From positions 1,240,001 to 1,304,000 of the forward strand of contig NZ_CP132194.1 in assembly GCF_030718935.1 (NCBI RefSeq): a DNA stretch of 64,000 nt, in the 5' to 3' direction. This document shows positions 17,140 through 27,520 of the stretch, piece by piece (within the stretch, counting starts at the first letter, position 1; each line of letters begins with the position of its first letter). The DNA comes from Psychrobacter sp. M13 (lineage in GTDB: Bacteria; Pseudomonadota; Gammaproteobacteria; Pseudomonadales; Moraxellaceae). A program made the position numbers and the translations under genes. The notes under the pieces were generated by a model. That model saw only the letters and a list, made by a program, of their open reading frames with translations, was not told the origin of the DNA and searched no databases.

Positions 17140-18321
17140 CTAAGCCTGCTGCTCTTGCGTCTGTAAATGCTCAATACGCGCTTGGCGCAATGCTGTACCA
17201 ATGGCGATACCTTTTAATTCAGGAGCAATATGATCCATACCAATAGCATGAAAGCTGTTTAACGCAAGCATCATTTGTCGATGCTGCTGAGCTAGTTGCC
17301 AAACGTTACTAGTAACGAGTAGTTGAGATAGAGTGTTTGGGTCTTTATGAGCGCTACAGGCTTGAATAAGATCAATTCTATCGCTAGCAGTTAGCTCATT
17401 TATTTTGTTCAGTTTAGAAGCCTGTTGAGTGAATAGTTTGGCAAACTGAGTCTGTGCTTTGGGTATTTTCGCATTATTACCTATTTTAATAACGCTTTTT
17501 ATAGGGTCATCAGTGCTCGTGTCAGTACCGACATCGAATAAAGACGAATCGAGGCTATTCATTAATAACGCCCAGCGCTGAGATAAATTGAGCTGCATTT
17601 GCCCTGCAAAGTAGAGCGCAGTTTGAACCGTTTCACGAATAGAAGTATTCGTCCAAGCTTGCTCTAAGGGTGCAAAGTAATCATTGAGGGCGCCAAGCTC
17701 GTACAGTTGCTGCCAATAAACCTGCGGTGAGGTCTGCATCATCGCACGGCTAGACTCTTGCCATATGCGCTCGCGACTTAAGTGTGCCAGCTCACCTGAG
17801 CTGACTAACTCACGCATCAATTCCAAAGTTTCATCGGCTATCGTAAAGCCTAAATCATAATAGCGACTATAAAAGCGTGCAACGCGTAATACTCGCAGTG
17901 GATCTTCGCTAAATGCGGCTGAGACATGGCGCAGGGTTTTATTTTCGAGATCATCTAGTCCGCCATAGTAGTCGATTACCGTACCATTGATAGGTGTATC
18001 ATCAGTGAGGCTAGTGACTTCAATCGCTAACGCATTGACGGTTAAGTCACGACGCTGCATGTCCTCAAGTAGCGTCACTTTACTACTAGCATCGACGCTA
18101 AAGCCTTGATAGCCATGGCCTTGCTTGCGCTCAGTACGAGCCAGTGCATACTCTTCATGAGTTTTAGGATGCAGGAACACTGGGAAATCAGCACCAACTT
18201 GCACAAAGCCTGCTGTCAGCATATCGGTTGCGCTCGCACCGACTACCACAAAGTCCTTATCCTTGATGGAACGTCCTAACAGCTGATCTCTTACGGCTCC
18301 GCCAACTAGATAAACTTGCAT
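17140..18321 (-). CDS. cca: CCA tRNA nucleotidyltransferase with degenerate HD domain
   Basis: Adds or repairs the 3' CCA end of tRNAs. The 393 residues include the nucleotidyltransferase core GGAVRDQLLGR (7-17), the metal-binding D21-K-D23, RRDLTVNALA (90-99) and the neck motif EDPLRVLRVARFYSR (139-153). The E. coli enzyme has an HD phosphohydrolase domain after this. Here the matching place reads ALLMNSLDSS (about 251-260), so the His-Asp pair is missing and phosphohydrolase activity is unlikely. The tRNA-adding function should be intact. Confidence 0.9.
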   Translation of the reverse strand: MQVYLVGGAVRDQLLGRSIKDKDFVVVGASATDMLTAGFVQVGADFPVFLHPKTHEEYALARTERKQGHGYQGFSVDASSKVTLLEDMQRRDLTVNALAIEVTSLTDDTPINGTVIDYYGGLDDLENKTLRHVSAAFSEDPLRVLRVARFYSRYYDLGFTIADETLELMRELVSSGELAHLSRERIWQESSRAMMQTSPQVYWQQLYELGALNDYFAPLEQAWTNTSIRETVQTALYFAGQMQLNLSQRWALLMNSLDSSLFDVGTDTSTDDPIKSVIKIGNNAKIPKAQTQFAKLFTQQASKLNKINELTASDRIDLIQACSAHKDPNTLSQLLVTSNVWQLAQQHRQMMLALNSFHAIGMDHIAPELKGIAIGTALRQARIEHLQTQEQQA

Positions 18322-18361
18322 GATGACCTCTTTGATTATTTTTATATCTTAAGCTCAAAAT

Positions 18362-18399
18362 AAAGCCCGTCGGCACTATTTGCGCCAACGGGCTTTATT
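18362..18399 (-). terminator. Hairpin terminator downstream of maeB
   Basis: AAAGCCCGTCGGC ... GCCAACGGGCTTT stem, one wobble pair, followed on the minus strand by TATTTT. It separates maeB from cca. Confidence 0.7.
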
Positions 18400-18451
18400 A
18401 TAACAGAGGGCTACTGTCTAATATAATAGTAGCCAAGACTGCAAGTGCTAA

Positions 18452-20773
18452 CTATTGTTGCTCATTCTCTAAATCCATCGCTTCAGTAACCGCAAGGGCT
18501 GTCATATTGACGATACGACGGGCAGTAGCTGATGGGGTTAAGATATGCACAGGCTTATTGGCACCCAAAAGAATAGGGCCGATTGATGCACTATTAGTCG
18601 CTGTTTTTAGTAAATTAAAGGCAATATTTGCTGCATCCAAAGTAGGTAGAATCAATAGGTTTGCAGAGCCTTTAAAATTAGTAGAAGGGAAGTCCTCTAG
18701 ACGAATGTGCTCATTGAGCGCCGCATCGCCTTGCATCTCGCCATCAAATTCAAAATCAACGTTCATCTCGGTCAATAATCCAAAGACTTTACGCATTTTC
18801 ACAGCACTGGCTCGGTTTGAAGTACCAAAGCTTGAATGTGATACTAAGGCGACACGTGGTGTCATGCCAAATCGACGCAATTGGTTAGCTGCCAATACCG
18901 TCATTTCAGCTAATTGCTCAGCGGTCGGGTCTTCATGGATATAAGTATCAGCGATAAAGATGTTGCGATCTTGCATTAAGATGGCGTTCATAGCATAGAA
19001 ATTACTGACGCCCGTCTTTTTACCGATAACGCTTTGCACGTATTCCAAATGCAGCTGGTAATGACTAAAGGTTCCACAAATCATACCTTCAGCATCGCCG
19101 TTTTCGACTAGTAATGAGCCAATAAGAGTAGTCTTACGACGGACGTCACGGCGAGCAAGCTCGATACTTACGCCATTACGTTTATTCTTTTCGTAGTAGC
19201 CTTGCCAGTAGTCTTTATAGCGATCATCGTCATCCACATTGACGATAGTGATATTTTCCCCATCTTTTAAACGTAGACCCAATCTCTCGATGTTCGTTTC
19301 GATAATAGCGGGACGACCCACTAAGATAGGCTGCGCCAATTGCTCATCAACGACGACCTGCACAGCAAGCAGGACGTTATTGTCTTCGCCTTCACAATAG
19401 ACGATACGTTTAGGGTCAGATTTTGCCCGTGAGAAAATAGGCTTCATCACAAACGCTGAGTTATAAACAAATTCAGAGAGACGCTGACGATAGGCTTGCA
19501 TATCGTCGATAGGTAAGGTTGCAACCCCAGAATCCATAGCCGCTTGGGCGACCGCAGAGGCAATCTCGATGATTAAGTTTGGCTCTAATGGTCCTGGAAT
19601 TAAGTAATTAGGACCAAATCTTGCGATGTTATCGACATTTCTGACATTAGCCGTTGGCGTGGCCTCAACATGTGCCATAGCCGCAATAGCACGCACACAA
19701 GCAATTTTCATCTCTTCATTAACCGTCGTTGCGCCAACATCTAACGCACCACGGAAGATATACGGGAAGCACAAGGCGTTGTTAACTTGGTTCGGATAGT
19801 CCGAGCGGCCTGTTGCCATGATAACGTCTGAGCGTACTGAGTGCGCCACTTCTGGCATAATCTCAGGAGTTGGGTTAGCTAAGGCAAAGATAATAGGATC
19901 TTTTGCCATACGACGAACCATATCTGTTGACAGCACACCTGGCATAGATAGACCTAGGAACATGTCTACATCGTCCATCACCTCTTCAATAGTCGTCGCG
20001 TCAGTATCACGAGCATAGCGCTGTTTGGTTTCGTCAAGGTTTTCGCGACTAGTGCTAATAATACCGCGTGAATCAGAAACAAAGACATTCTCTTTATTGA
20101 CGCCCAAAGCACAGATAATATTCAAGCATGAAATAGCCGCCGCACCCGCACCTGAGCAAACAATTTTGATGTCTTCGATTTTTTTGCCTGTTAACAATAA
20201 AGCATTCAGCAGAGCTGCAGCAACAATAATAGATGTACCATGCTGATCGTCATGGAAAACAGGAATGTTCATGCGCTTACGTAATTCGCGCTCAATTTTG
20301 AAACATTCTGGTGCCTTGATGTCCTCAAGATTAATCCCGCCAAAGGTAGGCTCAAGTGCTGCTACGGCTTCGATAAATTTATCAGGATCGTTCTGCGCAA
20401 TCTCTAAATCGAATACATCAATACCTGCAAACTTTTTGAATAAGACGCCTTTACCTTCCATCACAGGCTTTGAAGCCAACGGCCCGATATTGCCTAAACC
20501 AAGAACAGCCGTACCATTAGTGATGACGCCGACAAGATTGCTACGAGCGGTATATTTAGCCGCTAGTTTTGGATCTCTTTCAATCTCTAAACAAGGGACC
20601 GCAACACCTGGTGAGTAAGCTAGAGCCAAATCACGTTGATTAGCCATCTGCTTAATAGGTGTAACCGAAATCTTACCAGGTCTTGGAAACGCGTGATAAT
20701 GCAGAGCCGCTTGTTCGAACTGCTCTTTATCAGTAGTAGGAGTGTCCATATTCAGATTATTATCGTCAGTCAT
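18452..20773 (-). CDS. maeB: NADP-dependent malic enzyme with phosphotransacetylase-like domain
   Basis: Converts malate to pyruvate, CO2 and NADPH. About 773 residues. The malic domain includes the tyrosine and lysine region [13 protein letters not shown] and [25 protein letters not shown], then [20 protein letters not shown] and the cofactor loop GAGAAAISC. From about residue 435 a phosphotransacetylase-like domain follows ([32 protein letters not shown]); in MaeB it is regulatory, responding to acetyl-CoA. ATG 20773 is chosen; 20785 is also possible in frame, and neither has a clear ribosome site. It is followed by its own terminator. Confidence 0.93.
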   Translation of the reverse strand: MTDDNNLNMDTPTTDKEQFEQAALHYHAFPRPGKISVTPIKQMANQRDLALAYSPGVAVPCLEIERDPKLAAKYTARSNLVGVITNGTAVLGLGNIGPLASKPVMEGKGVLFKKFAGIDVFDLEIAQNDPDKFIEAVAALEPTFGGINLEDIKAPECFKIERELRKRMNIPVFHDDQHGTSIIVAAALLNALLLTGKKIEDIKIVCSGAGAAAISCLNIICALGVNKENVFVSDSRGIISTSRENLDETKQRYARDTDATTIEEVMDDVDMFLGLSMPGVLSTDMVRRMAKDPIIFALANPTPEIMPEVAHSVRSDVIMATGRSDYPNQVNNALCFPYIFRGALDVGATTVNEEMKIACVRAIAAMAHVEATPTANVRNVDNIARFGPNYLIPGPLEPNLIIEIASAVAQAAMDSGVATLPIDDMQAYRQRLSEFVYNSAFVMKPIFSRAKSDPKRIVYCEGEDNNVLLAVQVVVDEQLAQPILVGRPAIIETNIERLGLRLKDGENITIVNVDDDDRYKDYWQGYYEKNKRNGVSIELARRDVRRKTTLIGSLLVENGDAEGMICGTFSHYQLHLEYVQSVIGKKTGVSNFYAMNAILMQDRNIFIADTYIHEDPTAEQLAEMTVLAANQLRRFGMTPRVALVSHSSFGTSNRASAVKMRKVFGLLTEMNVDFEFDGEMQGDAALNEHIRLEDFPSTNFKGSANLLILPTLDAANIAFNLLKTATNSASIGPILLGANKPVHILTPSATARRIVNMTALAVTEAMDLENEQQ

Positions 20774-21066
20774 AATGAGTACCATTGTTGGAATAAAGGA
20801 GAAAATAGAGTAAGGCTCAAGACACAAAAGCGATCATTATATTTAATACGGCTACTAAGTTTAAGGACGATAAGCCAATAGTAAAGCAGCATCATAAGAA
20901 ACATAAGCTTACAAGTTAACTATTCTAGCACTATTGTCAATTCGCTGGCTAGCCGATAAAGCCAAAACAAGAAACTTGTTGCTTAGATTTATAGTAAGTA
21001 TTTTGTGCCACGATAGCCGTAAGTGTTAGACCTTTATTAAACAACTGCTGTTAATGAAAACTAACT

Positions 21067-22587
21067 CTACGAAGAGCAGCTTATAGGTTGTTGCCTAGCA
21101 TTACGAGCGGGCGCAGTCGTGTCCAGTTCGATAGCACGATCTTGTACCGTATAAGGACTAGCAAGTAACTCATAAAGACGAGCGACTTCCTCAAATTGTC
21201 CTTGTTCAGCAGCAAGAATAGCGCGCTGCGCCATATCATTACGTAAGATGTAAACAGGATTATTACTTTGCAAACTAACAATGACTGCGGCTTTGTCTAA
21301 AAGGCTTATTTGAGCGAGATACTCCTCACGCCAAGCCTGCCAAACTTGTTGCGCATCAGTACTAATATTAGTATCAGCATTAGTACCAATCTCGTTATTG
21401 GCATTGTCGCCAAGCTCTAAGACCAGCGTATCCAATAGCTGCTGCTCATAAGGACAGTCCTCTGGTGCTACAAGTGCTAATAATGCGCGAAAACTGTTAG
21501 TGTAATCTAGTAAGTTATCCTCTAACAGCGTCAAAAATTCAAAAGCTAATTTTAGACTCTCAGACTGATGAGGTAATCCTAATTTGGCACATAGTCCTTG
21601 CTGATAATGCTGCATAAAGGTTGGCTCATAGACGGCCAAACACTCCGCCAAGCTGTCACGAGTGACACCATCTTGCGTCAAGCGCATAAAGTGCGACAGC
21701 CAAACGTTAAGATTCCAGTGACCGATGGCAGGCTGGTTTTGATAAGCATAGCGGCCTGTATGATCGGAGTGATTATTGATCCATGCTGGATTGAAGCGCT
21801 CCATAAAGCCAAAGGGGCCAAAGTCTAAAGTGCTACCGGTAATCGATAAGTTATCGGTATTCATAACCCCATGAGCAAAGCCAATAAGCTGCCAATCGGC
21901 AATCATCCTCGCTGTTCGCTCAACCACAGACTGTAAAAAGGCTAAGACGGGTTGATCGCTATCACGGCACTCAGAATAATAGGTATCTAGCATATAATCT
22001 GTAAATTCAGCGAGTAAATCAGGGGCAAAGCTGGCAATCCACTCGACGTGACCGAGACGAATATGACTATCAGCAACTCGCATCAGCGCCGCACCTGCCT
22101 CCATACGCTCGCGGCGAACGGGCGTATCAGATACCACAAAGCCGAGCGCATTGGAGGCGGGGATGTTCAACTGATTTAGCGCATGTCCGCACAGATATTC
22201 GCGAATAGTACTACGCAGTACTGCACGGCCATCGCCCATCCGCGAATAAGGTGTCAAACCGCTACCTTTTAAGTGTAAATCTTGTAGTTGATCGTTATTG
22301 TCGAGTACTTGTGCCATAAGTAGACCACGACCATCGCCCAGCTGTCCTGCCCACTGTCCAAACTGGTGTCCCGCATAAGCCATCGATAGTGGTGCAAACT
22401 CAGCAGGCACATAGTGACCCCCCAGAATTTCAACCCAACGTGTCATCAGATCATCATCGTCATTCCAGCCCAATTGTTCGGCTACTTGAGTATTAAAGTG
22501 ACCTACGCGAGGATTATCTAGTGGGGTCGGAGGCTGGCGATGGTACAGACGGGTATCTAAATTGGTATAAGTATTTTGGTAGCGCAT
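21067..22587 (-). CDS. selO: SelO/YdiU family protein adenylyltransferase
   Basis: A 506-residue pseudokinase-fold enzyme that transfers AMP from ATP to protein hydroxyl groups, linked to redox homeostasis. Visible family motifs are GHQFGQWAGQLGDGRG (about 80-95), HLKGSGLTPYSRMGDGRAVLRS (about 109-130), the nucleotide region GFAHGVMNTDNLSITGSTLDFGPFGF (about 239-264) and a C-terminal CSS that corresponds to the selenocysteine region of eukaryotic SelO. ATG 22587 is favoured; an in-frame TTG at 22605 exists. Monocistronic by context. Confidence 0.92.
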   Translation of the reverse strand: MRYQNTYTNLDTRLYHRQPPTPLDNPRVGHFNTQVAEQLGWNDDDDLMTRWVEILGGHYVPAEFAPLSMAYAGHQFGQWAGQLGDGRGLLMAQVLDNNDQLQDLHLKGSGLTPYSRMGDGRAVLRSTIREYLCGHALNQLNIPASNALGFVVSDTPVRRERMEAGAALMRVADSHIRLGHVEWIASFAPDLLAEFTDYMLDTYYSECRDSDQPVLAFLQSVVERTARMIADWQLIGFAHGVMNTDNLSITGSTLDFGPFGFMERFNPAWINNHSDHTGRYAYQNQPAIGHWNLNVWLSHFMRLTQDGVTRDSLAECLAVYEPTFMQHYQQGLCAKLGLPHQSESLKLAFEFLTLLEDNLLDYTNSFRALLALVAPEDCPYEQQLLDTLVLELGDNANNEIGTNADTNISTDAQQVWQAWREEYLAQISLLDKAAVIVSLQSNNPVYILRNDMAQRAILAAEQGQFEEVARLYELLASPYTVQDRAIELDTTAPARNARQQPISCSS

Positions 22588-22714
22588 AACAGCGATCTCT
22601 GTCAAGTTTCAAGGTGTGAGTGATTTAAGCTACTATAACATAGCCACATTATTAGGCTTATGAACTCTGTAAGCATTAATAACAGGACTCGCTAAAAATG
22701 TTTTGCGCGTCCAT

Positions 22715-22745
22715 AAAAAAACCCCTATCTAGGATGATAGGGGTT
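22715..22745 (-). terminator. Terminator of the desaturase gene
   Basis: On the minus strand, AACCCCTATC, a short loop, GATAGGGGTT and then a T tract. Confidence 0.85.
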
Positions 22746-22837
22746 CTTGTACTATTTAAAATAAGCTCTAATCAAAATAAATGTTAGCTATTTAACAAGT
22801 ATAGGCTTAATGAACTTGCGCTAAGCGGCTTTGGTAC

Positions 22838-24256
22838 TTAAGCAGCCTTGCTATTGTAACCAATTGAGCGAAAAGCAACTTTTAAATTGTCATTATGAGC
22901 ATGGATCTTTTGTTCGATATTAGCATACTCATGCTTGAGCTTATCATCGACTTCATGCAAACGATCAGCAAACTCTGTCTTTTTCATCTCAATAGCTTTG
23001 GCTTTTAGCGCTTGCCATTCCTCTACTGTCTGAGTGAAAGCATCAAATTCAAACTTAATGCGATCTTGAAAAGCTTTCATAGTGTGCGGAATATCTAAAC
23101 CACCAGCAAAGACGTTATCAATCTGCTGCTGCGCTTGTTTAAACTGCATTTGCACTTCAGCATGCTTGATCGTAGTATCATCAACAGTACGTAATTCAGT
23201 AGTTAAACCAACTTTTGATAATCCACCAATCAACCACTTAGTAGGATCATACTGCCACCATTTAACACCATTACGGTAATCATACTGGAAGAAGTGATGA
23301 TAGTTATGATAACCCTCGCCCCAAGTAAAGATAGCTAAGAAGAAGTTATCACGCGCTGTATTGGTGTCCGTATAAGGACGCGATCCAAACATATGGCACA
23401 AAGAGTTAATAAAGAAAGTAAAGTGATGAGTCAATACTAGACGTAATAAACCCGCTAGTACTAAAGTACCCCAAACATCACCAACTAACCAGCCGACCGC
23501 CGCAACCAAGCCAACGTTGGTAGCCAATACCCAAAGACCGTAGTATTTATGCTGAATCTGTAAAGTCTTATCTTTGGTTAGATCTGGAATGTTTTTATAA
23601 TCAAAACGACCACTAGGATAGTTCTTAAGCATCCAACCTATGTGACTAAAGAAAAACCCACGCTTGGCTGAGTACGGGTCGTCCATGACATCATCAACAT
23701 GACGATGATGACTACGATGGCCTGATACCCAGTCAAATGCTGAACCCTGAATAGCAAGAGTTGAGCCTAATAATAAAAAGTTTTTGACAATTGGATGCGC
23801 TTTATAGGCACGATGCGCGAGCAGGCGATGATAGCCTGCAGTGATACTGATACCCGTCCATACCATGAATGCACCAAAGATACCCCAAACAGGCGCACTA
23901 ACTTGATGAGTCATTAAGTACCAAGGGGTAATAACTGCCGCTGCAAGTGGTGTCGCTATCAAAAAAGCAGCAGGAATCTTATTAATTGGTGAGTTCTTAA
24001 ACTCAAGCTCACGAATATCTATAGGCTCACTAACAGATACCGCGCCATTACCTTTACTTATATCAGCGCTATCACCAGCAGCAACTTGCTCAGCGCCAGT
24101 CACCGTAGAATCCGCAGTTTTTTCAGCATCGCCATTCTCATACCACATCTTAAGACGTAGTGCCTGAGTGCCTGCCGTTTGAATAAGTGTATCGCTAGAT
24201 TTTATAGCTAAACGTAAAGTCTTAAGCGGTAAACCCATTACTGTTTTTGCAATCAT
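22838..24256 (-). CDS. Acyl-CoA delta-9 desaturase-like membrane desaturase
   Basis: Introduces a double bond into acyl chains using oxygen and a di-iron centre, which keeps membranes fluid in the cold. The 472 residues carry the three histidine boxes HRLLAHR (143-149), HRSHH (180-184) and EGYHNYHH (about 313-320), with four membrane helices. It is longer than the usual 300-380 residues. An extra N-terminal region of about 90 residues is polar and acidic, and a C-terminal coiled-coil tail (about 370-470) is rich in Lys, Glu and Gln. A 234-base leader with no gene lies upstream. Confidence 0.9.
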   Translation of the reverse strand: MIAKTVMGLPLKTLRLAIKSSDTLIQTAGTQALRLKMWYENGDAEKTADSTVTGAEQVAAGDSADISKGNGAVSVSEPIDIRELEFKNSPINKIPAAFLIATPLAAAVITPWYLMTHQVSAPVWGIFGAFMVWTGISITAGYHRLLAHRAYKAHPIVKNFLLLGSTLAIQGSAFDWVSGHRSHHRHVDDVMDDPYSAKRGFFFSHIGWMLKNYPSGRFDYKNIPDLTKDKTLQIQHKYYGLWVLATNVGLVAAVGWLVGDVWGTLVLAGLLRLVLTHHFTFFINSLCHMFGSRPYTDTNTARDNFFLAIFTWGEGYHNYHHFFQYDYRNGVKWWQYDPTKWLIGGLSKVGLTTELRTVDDTTIKHAEVQMQFKQAQQQIDNVFAGGLDIPHTMKAFQDRIKFEFDAFTQTVEEWQALKAKAIEMKKTEFADRLHEVDDKLKHEYANIEQKIHAHNDNLKVAFRSIGYNSKAA

Positions 24257-24490
24257 GTAATATCCCTTGAGGTATTAGTTTCAGTGTTTATTTTACGCTA
24301 TTAATGAGAGAAAGTGAACACCTATACACTATAAAAATCTTGCTAAATAACAATAACTTGTATGAGTTATATAACATAAGGCCTTAAAACCTTGTTGTCT
24401 GTCAGGAATTAAACAAAATGGTAAGAATTTATGTCAATAAGTAGATAGCAATATTGGATCAGTGGATTAAAGAGTGAGGGTGTTAATAGC

Positions 24491-25276
24491 TCATTTCAAG
24501 CCATACAGCCCTAATAACTGTGTTGGAATATCGGTAATAATCACATCGACTTGCCATCGAATCAGCTGTTTGACCATATCAACATCATTGACCGTCCAAG
24601 CACTGACTGGTAAGCCATAGCGGTGACAATGTTGAATCACTTGCTGATTGAGCAGTGGATAATGAATACCTAACTGCCCACAGCCCAATTGCAGGGCTGT
24701 ATTAGGCGCTATACGTAGACTATTAGTCTCCTTTACTAATAGTCCTCGGGGAATGGTAGACAGTAGTTTATGACGCTGCAATTGGGCAAGCAGCTGTAGA
24801 TCAAAGCTAGTGAGTACGATAGGTAAGCCGGCAAGAGGGCTATCAATGAGATAGCGGCATAGCGCGCGAATCAGATGCGGATAGCTAGTACGACTGTGGG
24901 TTTTTATCTCAAGCTCTATATGTGAGAATCGACTTAAGGGGTTTTTCATTTCAATAGTTGGAAACTTAGACGAGGATAATAGAGGCCACGACAACTTATC
25001 CAAAGTAATAATTTGATGACCCAGTTGCAGATGGCGCTGAATCTCAGCTAAGTTTAGCTGATCAATGCGTGATTGCAGCCCGCAAAGCCGCTGCAGAGTA
25101 TCATCATGAAAAACGACTAAATGCCCATCAGCAGTCAATTGCACATCAAACTCAACACCAGCCAGTCCACGCGCTTGCAAGTTATAAGCATGCTGGAAGC
25201 CTTGTAAGCTGTTTTCTAACACCTCATGACGCGCACCGCGATGGCCTAACAGTCGGGTGTTTCTTAGCTCTAGCAT
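24491..25276 (-). CDS. Glycerophosphodiester phosphodiesterase
   Basis: Hydrolyses glycerophosphodiesters to glycerol 3-phosphate and an alcohol. The 261 residues form the PLC-like TIM barrel with GHRGARHEVLENS (H12, R13, E21), EFDVQLTADG (E42, D44) and the catalytic H57 in VVFHD. The C-terminal AWTVND and VDVIITDIPT strands fit the UgpQ type. No signal peptide, so cytoplasmic. Single gene; intergenic DNA lies on both sides. Confidence 0.9.
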   Translation of the reverse strand: MLELRNTRLLGHRGARHEVLENSLQGFQHAYNLQARGLAGVEFDVQLTADGHLVVFHDDTLQRLCGLQSRIDQLNLAEIQRHLQLGHQIITLDKLSWPLLSSSKFPTIEMKNPLSRFSHIELEIKTHSRTSYPHLIRALCRYLIDSPLAGLPIVLTSFDLQLLAQLQRHKLLSTIPRGLLVKETNSLRIAPNTALQLGCGQLGIHYPLLNQQVIQHCHRYGLPVSAWTVNDVDMVKQLIRWQVDVIITDIPTQLLGLYGLK

Positions 25277-25539
25277 AGTTATTCAAATTTTGTAGGTTTA
25301 TCAGTTATTAGGGTCTATTGTTAAATATGTTTTCAGTAATTAAATAGGCTTTGAGTTAAGTACGCTCTAAACCTACGCTGATTTTATAGCTTTATTCAGG
25401 TGCAATGTTTGTTATGTTTTTGCAACTAGAGCGGAAATTTTGAGCTTTTGACTTTTTAAATTGGCATAGTAGTGGCCTGAGCTAATGAACATCTAAGCTA
25501 AACCCCGTATAATAGTTTTATTTTAGGAGCAGTATCAGT

Positions 25540-26466
25540 ATGAGCATAGTGAATCATCAATGGATTAAAGGAACACAACTTGCTGGAGTCGGCCTGCTAT
25601 GCAGTTTAGCTATTGTTGGCTGTAACCGCTCAGAAAAAGACGAGCTGGATGCCGATGAGGTGGTTGTGGTTAATGAAGAGACAGTCGCTCCCGTTATCGC
25701 CTGTGATAATCCATTGGTGCAAGATAAGCTCAAAGCAGCACTTAAGAGCACTTTGAATCAACAAGCGCAGAGCTTAGCTGCCAATTACGCCAATGCTACA
25801 GAAGTCAGTATTAATGCTAATGCAATTACTAGCAAAGTTAGTCGTATCTTAATTGATGTACAAAACGCGGCGCTGTTACAAGAAGCCAATGCTAATGGGA
25901 TGACAACCTGTCAAGCCAGTGTCAGTATGACGCTAGCTAGTGAAGATCTGTATCAGGCCAGTCAGTTGCAGTCCGCTAATAATCAGCCAAGCTTGCAGAC
26001 GCGTTTGGCGCAGAATAATATCCGTATCAATAATAATATGCTCGTCGATGATGCGTTTAGTTATGTCGTCGGTACTCAAGGTGGTCAAGTGCAAGCTCGT
26101 ATCATCGGTCAGCCCACATTGGTAACCTTAGTGTCTGAGGTAGTAGCAGGCTCAGCTGTCAGTACTTTAGTATCTGAGCGTCGCGCTGCACAACAGCAGG
26201 CCGAGCAAGCTGAACGCCGCGCCGCTGCTGCTCGAAACAACGCCGCCCAAGCTCAGCGCCAACAGTTGCAAGAAGTTATACCACTTGAGCCTACGCGTCC
26301 TGCTCAACCTGTCCGTCCCGCTCAGCCTGCATCGCCACCAACCATCACTCAAGGCCCAGAGGTACAGAGCAGCACGCAAGCCGCGCCAGTAACTACCCCT
26401 AAGAGTGTGCCGAAAGATGAAAGTATCGATATGGTGATTATCGAAGATGACAGCGCGACTTATTAA
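25540..26466 (+). CDS. Predicted lipoprotein with Ala/Gln coiled coil and Pro-rich tail
   Basis: A 308-residue exported protein with a lipobox LAIVGC (C28). A globular part (about 50-210) shows two cysteines (in IACDNP and MTTCQAS) and a TLVSEVVAGSAVSTL helix. It is followed by an Ala/Gln/Arg-rich coiled coil (about 215-250), a tail of PAQPVRPAQP repeats and an acidic end. The pattern suggests an envelope protein that spans part of the periplasm. I do not recognise a family. AGGAG lies 10 bases before the ATG. Confidence 0.75.
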   Translation: MSIVNHQWIKGTQLAGVGLLCSLAIVGCNRSEKDELDADEVVVVNEETVAPVIACDNPLVQDKLKAALKSTLNQQAQSLAANYANATEVSINANAITSKVSRILIDVQNAALLQEANANGMTTCQASVSMTLASEDLYQASQLQSANNQPSLQTRLAQNNIRINNNMLVDDAFSYVVGTQGGQVQARIIGQPTLVTLVSEVVAGSAVSTLVSERRAAQQQAEQAERRAAAARNNAAQAQRQQLQEVIPLEPTRPAQPVRPAQPASPPTITQGPEVQSSTQAAPVTTPKSVPKDESIDMVIIEDDSATY

Positions 26467-26487
26467 TTAGTAGAGTGCTTAAAGTAA

Positions 26488-26522
26488 TAAAAAAGCAAGG
26501 ATTATGATGCCTTGCTTTTTTT
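26488..26522 (+). terminator. Terminator of the lipoprotein gene
   Basis: AAAAAAGCAAGG, 9-base loop, CCTTGCTTTTTTT. Confidence 0.88.
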
Positions 26523-26623
26523 ATGTCGAAAAAATAATACTGATAAATTTTGAAGATATGCTGAGCAAATTTGACAAGAATATAAACTATGCTTAACAAA
26601 CACTTTCACTTAAGGAGAGGCAC

Positions 26624-27460
26624 TTGAGCGAGACATGGCAGCCAAAAGTTTGGGTCGCAGTATTATTAGGTATTATCGTACAGCCCTTTGCTTTTTTGTA
26701 TCTAAATAAGCTCGTGCTATTCTGGTTATATCTGATATTAGTTAGCGTTGTAAACCTACTAGACTGGCGATACCAAATGCATTTAAGCATTATTTTTATG
26801 GTTATTTGTCCTATCCATGCTTATCTAGTCGCCAAAAACTATAATGCCAAAACAACACGTAACTGGTATTCACAATGGTGGGGTATTCCAGCTGTCTATG
26901 TCGTTATATTTTCTACAGGGTTTTTGATACGTTCGTTCTTCTATGAGCCATTCAGCGTACCAGCAGCCTCTATGAGTCCTAGCCTTGAGGTAGGAGATGT
27001 GTTTATTATCAAAAAGCTAGGCTTCGGTGATTATGGTACTTATGGAATGAAGCTAATGGATACAGACTTGTCGGATGGTATCGATTTAAAGCGTGGGAAA
27101 ATGTACGCGTTTTATCCGCCCAATTTAGATATACCTTATGTTAAGAGACTCATTGGCAAGCCTGGTGACGTTATAAAAATTGAGCAGAACAATATATCTG
27201 TCAATGGTTCTTTATCGAAGACCACTTTGATCTCTAAGGATCAGGAGTTTAACTACTATAATGAAGTCTCTGGTGTGTATTCATATCAGATAAAGACTAC
27301 AGAAGCAGGGTCACCTATAGAGGCCTCAACTACCACAGTTCCAGAAGATAACTATTTCTTTTTAGGCGACAATCGTGATAATTCTGCTGATAGTCGTTAC
27401 TGGGGCACGGTACCTAGTACTGACTTCGTAGGTGAAGTGGCTTATGTGTTCGGTAAATAA
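26624..27460 (+). CDS. lepB: Signal peptidase I
   Basis: Cleaves signal peptides from exported proteins at the outer face of the inner membrane. In 278 residues it shows the catalytic Ser116 in SVPAASMSPS, the general-base Lys174 in YVKRLIGKPGD and the box GDNRDNSADSRYWG (about 248-261). Before the catalytic region are about four hydrophobic segments (8-27, 29-47, 52-72, 86-104) instead of the usual one or two. The start is TTG 26624, supported by AAGGAG just upstream and by the absence of a better ATG. It does not lie beside lepA or rnc, so it may be a second copy. Confidence 0.88.
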   Translation: MSETWQPKVWVAVLLGIIVQPFAFLYLNKLVLFWLYLILVSVVNLLDWRYQMHLSIIFMVICPIHAYLVAKNYNAKTTRNWYSQWWGIPAVYVVIFSTGFLIRSFFYEPFSVPAASMSPSLEVGDVFIIKKLGFGDYGTYGMKLMDTDLSDGIDLKRGKMYAFYPPNLDIPYVKRLIGKPGDVIKIEQNNISVNGSLSKTTLISKDQEFNYYNEVSGVYSYQIKTTEAGSPIEASTTTVPEDNYFFLGDNRDNSADSRYWGTVPSTDFVGEVAYVFGK

Positions 27461-27467
27461 ATGTTGA

Positions 27468-27500
27468 AAAGCCTGTGCTCTTCACAGAACACAGGTTTTT
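27468..27500. terminator. Terminator between lepB and the adenosyltransferase gene
   Basis: AAAGCCTGTG ... CACAGGTTTTT stem between convergent genes; T tract on the plus strand. Confidence 0.75.
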
Positions 27501-27520
27501 ATTCTATTTAAAGCTATAAA

